Positions 17,291-28,848 of a stretch of DNA of 64,000 nucleotides are shown here, in pieces. The notes under the pieces are model-generated. The model worked only from the letters and a program-made list of their open reading frames with translations, made no database searches and was not told the DNA's origin. The stretch is from Micromonospora tulbaghiae (GTDB lineage: Bacteria > Actinomycetota > Actinomycetes > Mycobacteriales > Micromonosporaceae): the NCBI RefSeq assembly GCF_900091605.1, contig NZ_FMCQ01000001.1:691860-755859 (forward strand). The letters are read 5' to 3'. A program made the position numbers and the translations under genes. Position 1 is the first letter of the stretch, and each line of letters opens with the position of its first letter.

Positions 17291-18577
17291 GTGCAGGCCA
17301 AGCTGAGCACGATGTTCCAGTCCCTACGAGTCCGAAACTATCGACTCTTCGCCACCGGACAGCTGATCAAACTGATCGGCGTCTGGATGATGTTCATCGC
17401 CCAGGACTGGCTCGTCCTTGAGCTCAGCGACAACTCCGCGACCGCGCTCGGCGTGGTCACCGCGTTGCAGTTCACGCCCGTACTCCTGCTCACGCTGCTG
17501 TCCGGCCGGCTCGCCGACCGCTACGACAAGCGGATGCTGCTCTTCGTCGCCAACGCGTTCTGGACCGTGCTCGCGCTGGGCATGAGCGTCCTGGTCCTCA
17601 CCGGCCTGGTGCAGCTCTGGCACGTCTTCACGTTCGCCGCCCTGCTCGGCGTCGCCAACGCGGTCGAGACGCCGGTCCGCCAGGCGTTCGTCTCCGAGCT
17701 GGTCGGCATGCCGCTGCTGCCGAACGCGCTCTCGCTCAACGCAGCCGTGTTCAACTCCGCCCGGATCGTCGGCCCCGCCGTCGCCGGTCTGGCCATCGCC
17801 GTCGTCGACGTCGGCCCGGTCTTCCTGGTCACCGCGCTCAGCTCGATCGCCCCGCTGGTCAACGTGGTCCGGATGCGTACCGACGAGTTGCACCGCAAGG
17901 ACCTGCCGCCGGTCGGCGAGCGGGACCAGGCCCGGGTGGTCGACGGCCTCCGGTACGTGGCACGCCGCCCCGACATCCTGCTGCCGATGGTCCTCATGTC
18001 GGTGATCGGGATGAGCCTGTTCAACTTCCAGCTCACCCTCGCCGCGCTCGCGAAGACCGTGTTCAACACCGGTGCCGCCTCGTTCGGCCTGTTCAGCACC
18101 GCCCTCGCGGCCGGCGCGCTGGTCGGGGCGCTGGCCGGCACCGGACGGCGCAGCCGGCCCTCGGTCTGGCTCGTGCTCGGCGCCGCGATCGGCTGCGCGG
18201 TCTTCGGCACGCTCGTCGGGCTCGCTCCGGCGTACTGGCTGGTCGTGACGCTGCTGCTGCCCGCCGGGTTCTTCATGATCTACTTCGCCCAGGCCGCCAA
18301 CCAGCGCGTACAGCTCGGTGTCGACGCGTCCTTCCGGGGACGGGTGATGGCGCTGTGGGTGCTGGTGTTCCTGGGCACCAACCCGGTCGGCGCGCCGCTG
18401 ATCGGCTGGGTCGCCGAGAAGTACGGCGCGGGCGCGAGCATCTGGGCCGGCGGTCTGATCTCGCTCACCGCCGCGCTGCTGGCGCTCACCTGGCAGCTGC
18501 GCCGCTCCGGCGCCCGGCTGCGCATGCGGGTGCTGCCCATGCCCCGCTTCTACGTGGTGTCGCCCGGAGCCAAGTAG
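17291..18577 (+). CDS. MFS exporter (EntS/TetV-like)
   Basis: A 428-residue major facilitator with the N-terminal SLRVRNYRLFATGQLIKLIGVWM pattern, motif A SGRLADRYDKRMLL near residues 75-90, and twelve predicted helices. The type resembles EntS and macrolide or tetracycline exporters. GTG 17291 has AAGGAGG ten bases upstream. With the MarR gene it forms a classic regulator-exporter pair for drugs or an own metabolite. Confidence 0.87.
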   Translation: MQAKLSTMFQSLRVRNYRLFATGQLIKLIGVWMMFIAQDWLVLELSDNSATALGVVTALQFTPVLLLTLLSGRLADRYDKRMLLFVANAFWTVLALGMSVLVLTGLVQLWHVFTFAALLGVANAVETPVRQAFVSELVGMPLLPNALSLNAAVFNSARIVGPAVAGLAIAVVDVGPVFLVTALSSIAPLVNVVRMRTDELHRKDLPPVGERDQARVVDGLRYVARRPDILLPMVLMSVIGMSLFNFQLTLAALAKTVFNTGAASFGLFSTALAAGALVGALAGTGRRSRPSVWLVLGAAIGCAVFGTLVGLAPAYWLVVTLLLPAGFFMIYFAQAANQRVQLGVDASFRGRVMALWVLVFLGTNPVGAPLIGWVAEKYGAGASIWAGGLISLTAALLALTWQLRRSGARLRMRVLPMPRFYVVSPGAK

Positions 18578-18653
18578 CCCCACATAGCCGGTCGTACCGG
18601 CCCGATTACCCAAACGGGTGGCGGGCCGGTGCGGCAGGGCTTAGCGTCGATGT

Positions 18654-19163
18654 GTGGAAGTGGGGCAGGGACTGCTGCTGGCTCTGGCGATCCTCGCCGT
18701 CTGCTGCCTGCCTGCCCTGTTCGCGATGCTGTTCTGCGCCGACGAGATCATCGATCGGGTCGCCTGCGGATGGGCCGAGTGGCGGGAGCAGCGCCGGGAA
18801 CGCCGTACCATCGCGCGGCTCGACCGGGCCATCGAGGCCGAGGCGCTGACTCGCGACATCGACCTCACCGAGTTCGACAAGGACGGCCGCCGTCCGCTCG
18901 AACAACTCGCCACCGACCTGCGCCGGCTCGGCGGTCACCGGCTCGCCGCCGCCGATCGCAGCGTGGTGTGGCACGGCGCCGTCATCGAGGCGTACGACGA
19001 ACGGCTGCGCGCCGCCTGCCACGCGCTCGGCATCGCCGAGCACCTGGCCGAGCTGGACGGCGTCGACCGGGAGATCGAGCGGGTACGCGTCGAAGGGCTG
19101 CTGCACGCCGCCGGGCTGACCCTGCCGGCCGCCCGCGCCGCGCACCACCAGCGGCACCGCTGA
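18654..19163 (+). CDS. Hypothetical membrane-anchored helical protein
   Basis: A 169-residue protein with one N-terminal transmembrane segment (about residues 5-30, LLLALAILAVCCLPALFAML) followed by a charged, entirely helical region that may form a coiled coil (WREQRRERRTIARLDRAIEAEAL). I do not recognise the family. Its stop is four bases from the start of the RNA phosphodiesterase gene, so both are on one transcript. Confidence 0.7.
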   Translation: MEVGQGLLLALAILAVCCLPALFAMLFCADEIIDRVACGWAEWREQRRERRTIARLDRAIEAEALTRDIDLTEFDKDGRRPLEQLATDLRRLGGHRLAAADRSVVWHGAVIEAYDERLRAACHALGIAEHLAELDGVDREIERVRVEGLLHAAGLTLPAARAAHHQRHR

Positions 19164-19167
19164 CCGG

Positions 19168-19719
19168 GTGCGTCTCTTCGCGGCGATCTACCCGCCTGCC
19201 GTGGCGGTCGCGGACCTGACCGCCCGGATCAAGGGCCTGCGGGTCGCGTCCGCCCGCCACGCCCGGCTCGCCGACCCGGCGAATCTGCACCTCACGCTCG
19301 CCTTCCTCGGTGAGGTGCCGGACGTCCGGCTGCCCGATGTGGAGTCGGCGCTCGCCTCGGCCGCCCGGTCGGCTCGCTCCCCGCGGCTACGCCTCGCCGG
19401 TGGCGGCAGTTTCGGTCAGGGCCGGTCCACTGTGCTCTGGGTGGACGTGCGCGGCGAGGTCGAGGCGCTCGACGCGCTCGCCCGCTCGATCCGCGGCGGG
19501 CTGCGCGGAGCCGGGCTGCCCTGCGACGACAAGCCGTTCCGGCCACACCTGACCATCGCCCGCCCCGGCGACCGGGTGCCCGAGGCAGACCTGCGCGCCG
19601 ACCTGGCGACCCTGGACGAATACGCCGGTCCGGAGTGGCCCGCCGACCGCCTCACCCTGGTCCACAGCCATCCCGGCCCGCCCCCGAGCCACACCCGAGT
19701 CACAACCTGGCCCCTCTAG
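19168..19719 (+). CDS. thpR: RNA 2',3'-cyclic phosphodiesterase (2H family)
   Basis: A 183-residue 2H phosphoesterase. Both catalytic HxTx motifs are present: HLTLAFLG near residue 43 and HLTIAR near residue 127, with the N-terminal MRLFAAIYPP start typical for ThpR (formerly 2'-5' RNA ligase). It opens 2',3'-cyclic phosphates on RNA ends in the cytoplasm. GTG 19168 is directly coupled to the hypothetical gene upstream. Confidence 0.88.
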   Translation: MRLFAAIYPPAVAVADLTARIKGLRVASARHARLADPANLHLTLAFLGEVPDVRLPDVESALASAARSARSPRLRLAGGGSFGQGRSTVLWVDVRGEVEALDALARSIRGGLRGAGLPCDDKPFRPHLTIARPGDRVPEADLRADLATLDEYAGPEWPADRLTLVHSHPGPPPSHTRVTTWPL

Positions 19720-19909
19720 CCCGCCCCCGCCCTCTCGCCCGCGCGTCCCGCCCTCTCGCCCTCTCGCCCTCTCGCCCGCGATCTTGCAGTTCCGGCCCGG
19801 GCAAAACGCCCTAACCGCCCCGAGTCGAGGCACAAACTGCAAGATCAACGGGGCGGGGAAGGGACGGGGGAGGGCGAGAGGGAGGGGGAGGGGGAGAGGG
19901 AAGCAGGGT
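19720..19909. repeat. Intergenic palindrome A with flanking CCCTCTCG tandem repeats and G-runs
   Basis: This stretch between convergent genes has no coding sequence. Left part: repeated CCCTCTCG units (about 19729-19777). Middle: inverted repeat GATCTTGCAGTT (19780-19791) and AACTGCAAGATC (19835-19846). Right part: runs of G with GGCGAGAGGG (about 19855-19900), complementary to the left units and able to form a G-quadruplex. The whole could fold into one long nested hairpin. Confidence 0.8.
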
Positions 19910-20896
19910 TTACCAGGCCCAGGCTTCTGGGCCGGGGCCGCCGTTGCCCACCGGCGGGAACAACTCGTCGAGGCGCGTGAGGGTGGGCTCGTCGAGGTGG
20001 ACGTCGAGGGCGCCCAGGTTGCGGTCGAGCTGGTCCATGGTGCGCGGACCCACGATCGGGGCGGTCACGCCCGGCCGGGACAGCAGCCACGCCAGCGCCA
20101 CGTCGGCCGGGTCGTGGCCGAGGTCGGCACACAGCTTCTCGTACGCCTCGATCGTGTTCCGGTGCTCGGCCAGCGCGTCGGCCGAGCGGCCGGTGGTGCC
20201 CCGCGCCGCGCTGCCCTCGGCCATCTTGCGGATGATGCCGGAGAGCAGCCCGCCGTGCAGCGGCGACCAGGGGATGATGCCCAGGCCGTAGTGCTGGGCG
20301 GCCGGGACGACCTCCAGCTCGACGTGGCGGGTCAGCAGGTTGTAGATCGACTGTTCGGAGACGAGGCCGAGGAAGTTGCGCTTGCCGGCCGCGGCCTGCG
20401 CCTGCGCGATGTGCCAGCCGGCAAAGTTCGACGAGCCGACGTAGAGCACCTTGCCCTGGGCGACGAGCGTCTCCATCGCCTGCCAGATCTCCTCCCACGG
20501 CGTGGTCCGGGAGACGTGGTGCATCTGGTAGAGGTCGATCGTGTCGGTCTGGAGCCGGCGCAGCGAGTCCTCGCAGGCCCGGATGATGTGCCGGGCGCTC
20601 AGGCCCTGCTCGTTGGGCCACTCGCCCATCTTTCCGTACACCTTGGTGGCGAGGACGACCTTGTCGCGGCGCCCGCCGCCCTGCGCGAACCAGCGGCCGA
20701 CGATCTGCTCGGTGACGCCCTCACCGAGCTTCCAGCCGTAGACGTTCGCGGTGTCGAAGAAGTTGATCCCGTGTTCGAGCGACCGGTCCATGATGGCGAA
20801 GCTGTCCGGCTCGTCGGTCTGCGGACCGAAGTTCATCGTGCCGAGGCAGAGTCGGCTCACGGACAGACCGGTGCGTCCCAGGTTCGTGTACTCCAT
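19910..20896 (-). CDS. Aldo/keto reductase
   Basis: A 328-residue TIM-barrel oxidoreductase of the AKR superfamily. Signatures are LCLGTMNFG, GINFFDTANVYG (catalytic Asp and Tyr), KVYGKM (Lys), LYQMHHV (His) and the NADPH-binding VGPRTMDQLDRNL. It reduces carbonyl compounds with NADPH; the substrate is unknown. ATG 20896 (MEYTNLGRTGL) gives the family's usual beginning, although the GGAGG lies unusually close, one base upstream. Confidence 0.9.
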   Translation of the reverse strand: MEYTNLGRTGLSVSRLCLGTMNFGPQTDEPDSFAIMDRSLEHGINFFDTANVYGWKLGEGVTEQIVGRWFAQGGGRRDKVVLATKVYGKMGEWPNEQGLSARHIIRACEDSLRRLQTDTIDLYQMHHVSRTTPWEEIWQAMETLVAQGKVLYVGSSNFAGWHIAQAQAAAGKRNFLGLVSEQSIYNLLTRHVELEVVPAAQHYGLGIIPWSPLHGGLLSGIIRKMAEGSAARGTTGRSADALAEHRNTIEAYEKLCADLGHDPADVALAWLLSRPGVTAPIVGPRTMDQLDRNLGALDVHLDEPTLTRLDELFPPVGNGGPGPEAWAW

Positions 20897-20959
20897 GCCT
20901 CCACCCTGGCACGCCGGCACTTCGAGTGCCTCGTCAACGAGCCAGGGTGGAGCGATGGA

Positions 20960-22048
20960 TCAGGATGACTCGCGGGCCGCCGGGCCGGTGCCGAACAGGA
21001 CGTCGTCCCAGCTCGGCAGCCGCTTGCGCGGCTTGCCACCGGCCTCGGTGGACTCGGCGCCCGCACCGCCGGTCGCCGTCGCGGGGCCGGTGCGGCGCGG
21101 TCGCAGCACGGCAAGCGAGGGTACGGCCGGGATCTCCTTCGGCGCGTCCGAGTCGTCGTCGAAGGCCGAACCCTGCCCACCACCGAGCAGCGCCGCGGCA
21201 CCACCTGCGACGGCCCGCTGACGGGGCGCCTCCTGCCCGGCCAGCGCGGCCGGGGAACGGGTGTCGAGACCACGCCCGGACGTGCCGCCGAGCGGACGGT
21301 CCAGCGAGGCGAGCAGCGCGTCCCGGCCGGCGCGGATCGGGTCACGCCCCGGACGGGCGTGCTCGGATCCGGCCGGCAGGCCGTGCCCACCCCGGCTCGG
21401 CTCGCCGCGCGACGGACCGGGCAGCGCGTGGCCGCCCCGCTCCGGCGCCGGCTCCTGGCCGAGGATGGGCGTGGGCCGCTCGGCGCACAGGTATTGCGCC
21501 ATGTCGTCGTGCGGGGCGACGTTCTGCCGGGTCTTGTCCAGATCCCACACCGCCTGCGCGGTGGCCTTGCCGGACGGCCAGGTCGCGATGATCCGCCAGG
21601 TGCCGTCGTCGCGGCGGTAGGCGTCCCACGAGATCTTCTCGGTGTCGATGCCGTGCTGGGCCAGCCGGCCGTTGACGACCTCGGCCAGCGGGGTCGGCTT
21701 TTCCGCGCCCTTGAGCCGGGTGCGGCGGGCGTGCTGGGCGAGCATGGCCCGCTCCTGGAGCACCGGGCCGGCGTAGCGCAGCACCCGGTCGACTGGTACA
21801 CCGGCGATGCGGGCGACGTCCTCCGCGGACTCGCCGGACCGGATCCGGGCCTGGATGTCCCGCGGGGACAGCGACGGCGTCGGGTCGGTGGCGCTCGGCA
21901 CCACCGCGAGCGGCGGGGCGCCCGGCTCGGCGTGCAGCGCCGACGCGATCCGCTCGTCGATGGGCAGCGCCAGCAGGCGCCCCACCTCGTCGGCGAGCAC
22001 CAGGGCCTGGCCGTCCTCGGAGAGGGCGACGAAGCGTACTGGGCGCAT
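20960..22048 (-). CDS. sepH: Septation protein SepH
   Basis: A 362-residue protein with the DUF3071 N-terminal domain (RPVRFVALSEDGQALVLADEVGR), a helix-turn-helix (SGESAEDVARIAGVPVDRVLRYAGPV), and a long disordered region ending in the conserved RKRLPSWDDVLFGT motif. In Streptomyces and mycobacteria SepH binds FtsZ and promotes ring assembly during division or sporulation. The length and architecture are normal. It is a single-gene unit by spacing, with a 190-bp gap upstream. Confidence 0.92.
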   Translation of the reverse strand: MRPVRFVALSEDGQALVLADEVGRLLALPIDERIASALHAEPGAPPLAVVPSATDPTPSLSPRDIQARIRSGESAEDVARIAGVPVDRVLRYAGPVLQERAMLAQHARRTRLKGAEKPTPLAEVVNGRLAQHGIDTEKISWDAYRRDDGTWRIIATWPSGKATAQAVWDLDKTRQNVAPHDDMAQYLCAERPTPILGQEPAPERGGHALPGPSRGEPSRGGHGLPAGSEHARPGRDPIRAGRDALLASLDRPLGGTSGRGLDTRSPAALAGQEAPRQRAVAGGAAALLGGGQGSAFDDDSDAPKEIPAVPSLAVLRPRRTGPATATGGAGAESTEAGGKPRKRLPSWDDVLFGTGPAARESS

Positions 22049-22188
22049 GGGCTTGCCTCCGTCCCGCTTCGCTGGCCGTCACGCCACGGGAGCCGGCCAC
22101 CCGGGCGTCTCGCACCACCGTACGCTCATCTACCCGGCGATGGGGACTGCGACACCCCGGCATGTCGTGACTGAGCTGCGGTAACGAT

Positions 22189-22230
22189 CACGGTGGGTGG
22201 CCGCCGGAGCCCCGACGGCCACGCACCGTG
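22189..22230 (-). terminator. Hairpin terminator after serC
   Basis: CACGGTG (22189-22195) pairs with CACCGTG (22224-22230), and GGTGGCCG inside pairs with CGGCCAC, leaving a small GC loop. It starts ten bases beyond the serC stop. No U-run follows, as is usual in high-GC actinobacteria. Confidence 0.6.
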
Positions 22231-22239
22231 ACGGAGTGA

Positions 22240-24718
<2,479 letters not shown>

Positions 24719-24961
24719 GTCGACTCCTGGCTTCGGCTCGGCGCGCCCGGGCGGGCTGATCGAGCCCCGCAGCTCAGGCGACCCTTCAGGGATGTGGTTC
24801 GTGACATCTTGCCCGGTGGGTAACGCGCTGCGCGACCCACAGCCACTGTGCGCCACGCGACATCCCCGCCGGTGGACGCCCGTTCGGGAAGGAGAAGACT
24901 GGGTACCGGGGCCTGGCCAGCGTCGGGGGACGCCGGCACGCCCGGGAGAGGGACTACCACA
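24719..24961. promoter_or_regulatory. Divergent promoter region, citrate synthase / pdxH
   Basis: A 243-bp noncoding gap between divergent genes. It must contain promoters in both directions. I see no strong repeats or structured RNA in it; the frame upstream of pdxH stays open but is not convincing coding sequence. Confidence 0.5.
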
Positions 24962-25621
24962 GTGACAGGCGACACACCCGCCCCGGCCGGTATGCGTAAC
25001 GAGTACGCCGCCGACCTGGGCCTGACCGAGACGGACCTGGCACCGGACTGGCACACCCAGTTCGCCCGCTGGTTCGCCGACGCGGTGGCCCATCCGCTGC
25101 CGGAGCCGAACGCGATGGTGCTCGGCACGGCCGACGCCGAGGGCCGGCCCAGTGGGCGCACCGTGCTGCTCAAGGGGTACGGCCCGGAGGGCTTCGTCTT
25201 CTACACCAACCACGGGTCGCGCAAGGGCATCGAGGTGACCGGCAACCCGTGGGCCAGCCTGGTGTTCCCCTGGTTCCCGATGCAGCGGCAGGTGATCGTG
25301 ACGGGCCGGGTCGAGCAGGTGGACCGCGCCGAGACCGAGGCGTACTTCGCCAGCCGGCCGCGCGGCTCGCAGCTCGGGGCGTGGGCCAGCGCCCAGTCGA
25401 CAGTGGTGCCGGACCGGGCCGCGCTCGACGCGGCGTACCGGGCGGCTGCCGAGCGGTTCGCCGACGTGGACCCGATCCCCGCGCCGCCGTACTGGGGCGG
25501 GTTCCGGGTCCGCCCGGAGACCGTCGAGTTCTGGCAGGGCCGGGCCAGCCGGCTGCACGACCGGCTGCGCTTCCGGCGTACCGGGGACGGGGTCTTCGTC
25601 GTCGAGCGGCTCGCGCCGTGA
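24962..25621 (+). CDS. pdxH: Pyridoxamine 5'-phosphate oxidase
   Basis: A 219-residue FMN enzyme. [62 protein letters not shown] and the C-terminal [17 protein letters not shown] are all PdxH landmarks. It oxidises pyridoxamine or pyridoxine phosphate to PLP. The start GTG 24962 follows a GGGAGAGGGA run; ATG 24992 is an alternative. It leads an operon with the MFS gene, which begins inside its stop codon. Confidence 0.94.
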   Translation: MTGDTPAPAGMRNEYAADLGLTETDLAPDWHTQFARWFADAVAHPLPEPNAMVLGTADAEGRPSGRTVLLKGYGPEGFVFYTNHGSRKGIEVTGNPWASLVFPWFPMQRQVIVTGRVEQVDRAETEAYFASRPRGSQLGAWASAQSTVVPDRAALDAAYRAAAERFADVDPIPAPPYWGGFRVRPETVEFWQGRASRLHDRLRFRRTGDGVFVVERLAP

Positions 25622-26910
25622 CCGACGTCACTTCGGACCGGCGGCGGGGGGCGCGCCGCTGGGCGATCGATCTGCGTCCGCTGCGCGTGCCCGCGTACCG
25701 GCGCGTCTGGACCGGCAACGCGATCGCCATGTTCGGTTTCCAGTTCACCGCCGTGGCGGTGCCGGTGGAGATGTTCGACCTGACCGGCGGCTCGTTGTGG
25801 GTCGGTCTGCTCGGCATCGCCGGCTTCGTACCGCTGCTGATCTTCGGGCTGTGGGGCGGCGCGGTCGCCGACGCCCGGGACCGCCGTCGGGTGCTGCTCG
25901 TCGGCGGCTGCGTGCTCTGGGCCTCGACGCTCGGGCTGCTGGTCCAGTCGCTGGCCGGAGCGCGCAGCCCGCTGCTGCTCCTACTGCTCGTCGGCCTCCA
26001 GTCGACGGCCTTCGCGATCACCTCGCCGGCCCGCAGCGCGATCCTGCCCCGGCTCGTGCCGGCCGAGCTGGTCCCGGCGGCCACGACGCTGAACTTCACC
26101 ACGTTCACCGCCGCCGCCGTCTTCGGCCCGCTCGCCGCCGGGCTGATCTTCGCCGCCTGGCAGGTCGGGGTGGCGCTGCCCATCGCGTACGCGGCGGACG
26201 CGCTGCTGTTCACCGCGTCGCTCTGGGCCACGCTGCGGCTGCCCGCGATGCCGCCCGCGCCGGACCCGGACGGCGGCGTACGCAAGGCCGGGTTCGCCAG
26301 CATCATCGACGGCTTCCGCTATCTGGCGACCACGCGGGTCCTGCTGCTCTCCTTCGCCATCGACCTGATCGCGATGATCCTGGCCATGCCGCGGGCGCTG
26401 TTCCCGGAGCTGGCGCAGGAGCGCTTCGGCGGCGCCTCGGCGGTGGGCTGGCTCTACAGCTCCATCGCCATCGGCGCGATGCTCGGCGGCCTGACCTCGG
26501 GCTGGATCGGCCGGGTCCGCCGGCAGGGCCTCGCGCTCACCGTGGCGGTGGTCGGCTGGGGCGTGGCGATCGCGCTCGCCGGGCTGGCCGGCCAGTTGTG
26601 GGTCGCGGTGGTGCTGCTGGGCGTCGCCGGCGCCGCCGACCTGGTCAGCGCCACGCTGCGCCAGTCGATGCTGCTGGTGTACGCGCCGGACCGGATGCGT
26701 GGCCGCCTCCAGGGCGTGAACACGGTGGTGGTGGCCGGCGGCCCGCGTCTGGGCGACCTGCGCGCCGGTGCGATGGCCGCCGGTTTCGGCACCGGCTTCG
26801 CCATGGTCGGTGGCGGTCTGGCCGCCGCCGTACTCGCGGTGTTGCTGGTGGTGGCGTTCCCGGCGCTGCTGCGCTATCGCTCGACCACCCCCGCCGAGGA
26901 GCGCCGCTGA
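25618..26910 (+). CDS. MFS transporter
   Basis: A 430-residue permease with about twelve helices and the motif A-like [23 protein letters not shown] 25618 overlaps the pdxH stop by four bases. The family branch (EntS/YfmO-like) often exports siderophores or drugs, but nothing here fixes the substrate. The aldose epimerase gene follows after 16 bases. Confidence 0.87.
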   Translation: MTDVTSDRRRGARRWAIDLRPLRVPAYRRVWTGNAIAMFGFQFTAVAVPVEMFDLTGGSLWVGLLGIAGFVPLLIFGLWGGAVADARDRRRVLLVGGCVLWASTLGLLVQSLAGARSPLLLLLLVGLQSTAFAITSPARSAILPRLVPAELVPAATTLNFTTFTAAAVFGPLAAGLIFAAWQVGVALPIAYAADALLFTASLWATLRLPAMPPAPDPDGGVRKAGFASIIDGFRYLATTRVLLLSFAIDLIAMILAMPRALFPELAQERFGGASAVGWLYSSIAIGAMLGGLTSGWIGRVRRQGLALTVAVVGWGVAIALAGLAGQLWVAVVLLGVAGAADLVSATLRQSMLLVYAPDRMRGRLQGVNTVVVAGGPRLGDLRAGAMAAGFGTGFAMVGGGLAAAVLAVLLVVAFPALLRYRSTTPAEERR

Positions 26911-26926
26911 CGGTAGGGTCGCCGAC

Positions 26927-27853
26927 ATGGGGATCGACGCGCAGCCACCGTCCGGTACACAGTGGACCATCGCGGCCGACGGCCACGAGGCCGTCGTGGT
27001 CGAGGTGGGCGGCGGGCTGCGGGCCTACCGATACGACGGCGTGGACCACCTCGACGGGTACGCCGAGGACGAGGTCTGCCCCGGCTCGGCCGGGCAGGTG
27101 CTGGCACCCTGGCCGAACCGGATCCGGGACGGCGTCTACACGGTCGGGGAGCGGTCGTTGCAGCTCGACCTCACCGAGCCGGAGCGGCACAACGCCCTGC
27201 ACGGCCTGGTGAACTGGGTGCGGTGGCAGCCGATCGAGCAGTCGGCGGACAGCGTGACCATCGGCTACGACCTGCCGCCGAGCCCCGGCTACCCGTGGGC
27301 GCTGCGGCTGCGGGCCCGGTGGAGCGTCGGCCCGGACGGCCTGCGGGCCGAGCACGAGGCGACGAACCTCTCCGACGAGCCGGCGCCGTTCGGCTTCTCC
27401 GTGCATCCCTATCTGCAACTGCCCAAGGTCGGGGTGGACGAGCTGCGGCTGCACCTGCCGGCCCGGCGGCGGGTGCTGGTGGACAGCCGCCTGCTGCCGG
27501 TCGCCGCCGCGGACGTGACCGGCTCCGAGTTCGACTTCACCAGCCCGCGCCCGATCGGCGACCTGGTCCTCGACACCGCGTTCGGTGACGTCGAGCGGGA
27601 CGCCGACGGCGGCTCGGCGGTGGTGCTGAGCGCGCCGGACGGCTCGTCCGGGCTGCGGATCTGGGCGGACCGCGAGTTCGGCTGGTGGCAGGTGTTCACC
27701 GGTGACACCCTCGGCGGGGAGCGGCACCGCCGGTCCGTGGCGGTGGAGCCGATGACCTGCCCGCCCGACGCGTTCCGCTCCGGCAAGGACCTGATCATGC
27801 TGGAGCCGGGGCAGACCTGGCGGGGCGCCTGGGGCGTCCGCCCGGAGGTCTGA
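26927..27853 (+). CDS. Aldose 1-epimerase family protein
   Basis: A 308-residue galactose-mutarotase-like beta-sandwich enzyme. LAPWPNRIRDGVY, HNALHGLVNW (substrate-binding His) and GFSVHPYLQL (catalytic His) are in place, with the catalytic Glu likely in AVEPMTCPPDAF. It interconverts alpha and beta anomers of aldoses. Starts at ATG 26927, with the nitroreductase gene two bases after its stop. Confidence 0.9.
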   Translation: MGIDAQPPSGTQWTIAADGHEAVVVEVGGGLRAYRYDGVDHLDGYAEDEVCPGSAGQVLAPWPNRIRDGVYTVGERSLQLDLTEPERHNALHGLVNWVRWQPIEQSADSVTIGYDLPPSPGYPWALRLRARWSVGPDGLRAEHEATNLSDEPAPFGFSVHPYLQLPKVGVDELRLHLPARRRVLVDSRLLPVAAADVTGSEFDFTSPRPIGDLVLDTAFGDVERDADGGSAVVLSAPDGSSGLRIWADREFGWWQVFTGDTLGGERHRRSVAVEPMTCPPDAFRSGKDLIMLEPGQTWRGAWGVRPEV

Positions 27854-27855
27854 GC

Positions 27856-28458
27856 GTGGAGTTCGCCGAGGTCGTCCGGCGCCGCCGGATGGTGCGCAAC
27901 TACGACCCCGACCGGCCGGTGCCGCCGGAGGTGGTGGACCGGCTGCTGGACCACGCCGTCCGGGCCCCGTCGGCCGGGTTCTCGCAGGGCTGGGGCTTCC
28001 TGGTGCTGGAGGAACCCGAGGACCGGGAACGGTTCTGGACCGCGACCACGCCGGGTGGCGGCGGCCGGGAGCGCTGGCTGGCCGGTATGCGCCGGGCCCC
28101 GCTGATCGTGGTGCCGCACGCCAACCGCGACGCCTACCTGGACCGCTACGCCGAGGCCGACAAGGGCTGGTCGGACCGCGCCGAGGACCGCTGGCCGGTG
28201 CCCTACTGGTACGTGGACACCGGTTTCGCGGCGCTGCTGATGCTGCTCACCGCCGTGGACGAGGGCCTCGGCGCCTGCTTCTTCGGGATCCCGCCGCAGC
28301 GCATCGGGGCGTACCGGGAGGCGTTCGGGGTACCGCCGGAACTGCACCCGATCGGCGCAATCACAATAGGTTACCGAGCCGTCGACCACCGGTCACCGTC
28401 GCTGCGCCGGGGGCGGCGTCCGGTGCAGGATGTGGTGCGGCGGGGACGGTGGACCTGA
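27856..28458 (+). CDS. Nitroreductase-family protein
   Basis: A 200-residue FMN-binding NADPH-dependent reductase: RRRMVRNYDPDRPVPPEVVDRLLDHAVRAPSAGFSQGW is the typical N-terminal flavin site, and EGLGACFFGIPPQ the second. The natural substrate is unknown. GTG 27856 starts two bases after the epimerase stop, making it the last gene of the pdxH operon. Confidence 0.88.
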   Translation: MEFAEVVRRRRMVRNYDPDRPVPPEVVDRLLDHAVRAPSAGFSQGWGFLVLEEPEDRERFWTATTPGGGGRERWLAGMRRAPLIVVPHANRDAYLDRYAEADKGWSDRAEDRWPVPYWYVDTGFAALLMLLTAVDEGLGACFFGIPPQRIGAYREAFGVPPELHPIGAITIGYRAVDHRSPSLRRGRRPVQDVVRRGRWT

Positions 28459-28463
28459 GCGGT

Positions 28464-28488
28464 TAGGCTGACATCCACATTGTCAGCC
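28464..28488 (+). promoter_or_regulatory. 23-bp palindrome over a -10 box
   Basis: GGCTGACA (28466-28473) and TGTCAGCC (28481-28488) are perfect inverted arms around TCCACAT. TAGGCT (28464-28469), a common actinobacterial -10 hexamer, overlaps the left arm. It lies 23 bases before the next gene. A repressor operator is more likely than a terminator because of the position, but a terminator for the pdxH operon cannot be excluded. Confidence 0.55.
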
Positions 28489-28511
28489 TGGCCTGGGGAG
28501 GAGAGCACGCC

Positions 28512-28817
28512 GTGATCTTCAGGGCGGTCCGGGACGGGCGTCCCTACCCGGAGCACAACCTCACGCTGAAGCAGTGGGCCGAGATTCCGCCGCGCCCGCT
28601 GCGGCTTGACCAGCTCATCACCACCAAGCGCGAACTCGCGCTGGACAAGCTGCTCGCGGAGGACTCCACCTTCTACGGCGACCTCTTTCCGCACGTCGTG
28701 CAGTGGAACGGCGGCCTCTACCTGGAGGACGGCCTGCACCGTGCGCTGCGCGCGGCGCTCCAGCAGCGCAACCAGATCCACGCGCGGGTGCTCGTGCTCG
28801 GTGACCAGGGCGAGTGA
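28512..28817 (+). CDS. Conserved actinobacterial protein, ParB/sulfiredoxin-like motif
   Basis: A 101-residue protein I remember as widely conserved in actinobacteria, without an assigned function. The C-terminal half FYGDLFPHVVQWNGGLYLEDGLHRALRAAL resembles the DGHHR-type loop of ParB/sulfiredoxin-like folds, which bind nucleotides; this is inference. A GGGGAGGAGAG ribosome site precedes GTG 28512. A perfect palindrome lies over its probable promoter. Confidence 0.75.
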   Translation: MIFRAVRDGRPYPEHNLTLKQWAEIPPRPLRLDQLITTKRELALDKLLAEDSTFYGDLFPHVVQWNGGLYLEDGLHRALRAALQQRNQIHARVLVLGDQGE

Positions 28818-28848
28818 CGCCTCACTGAGTCTTGGTTAAGGTGACGCC

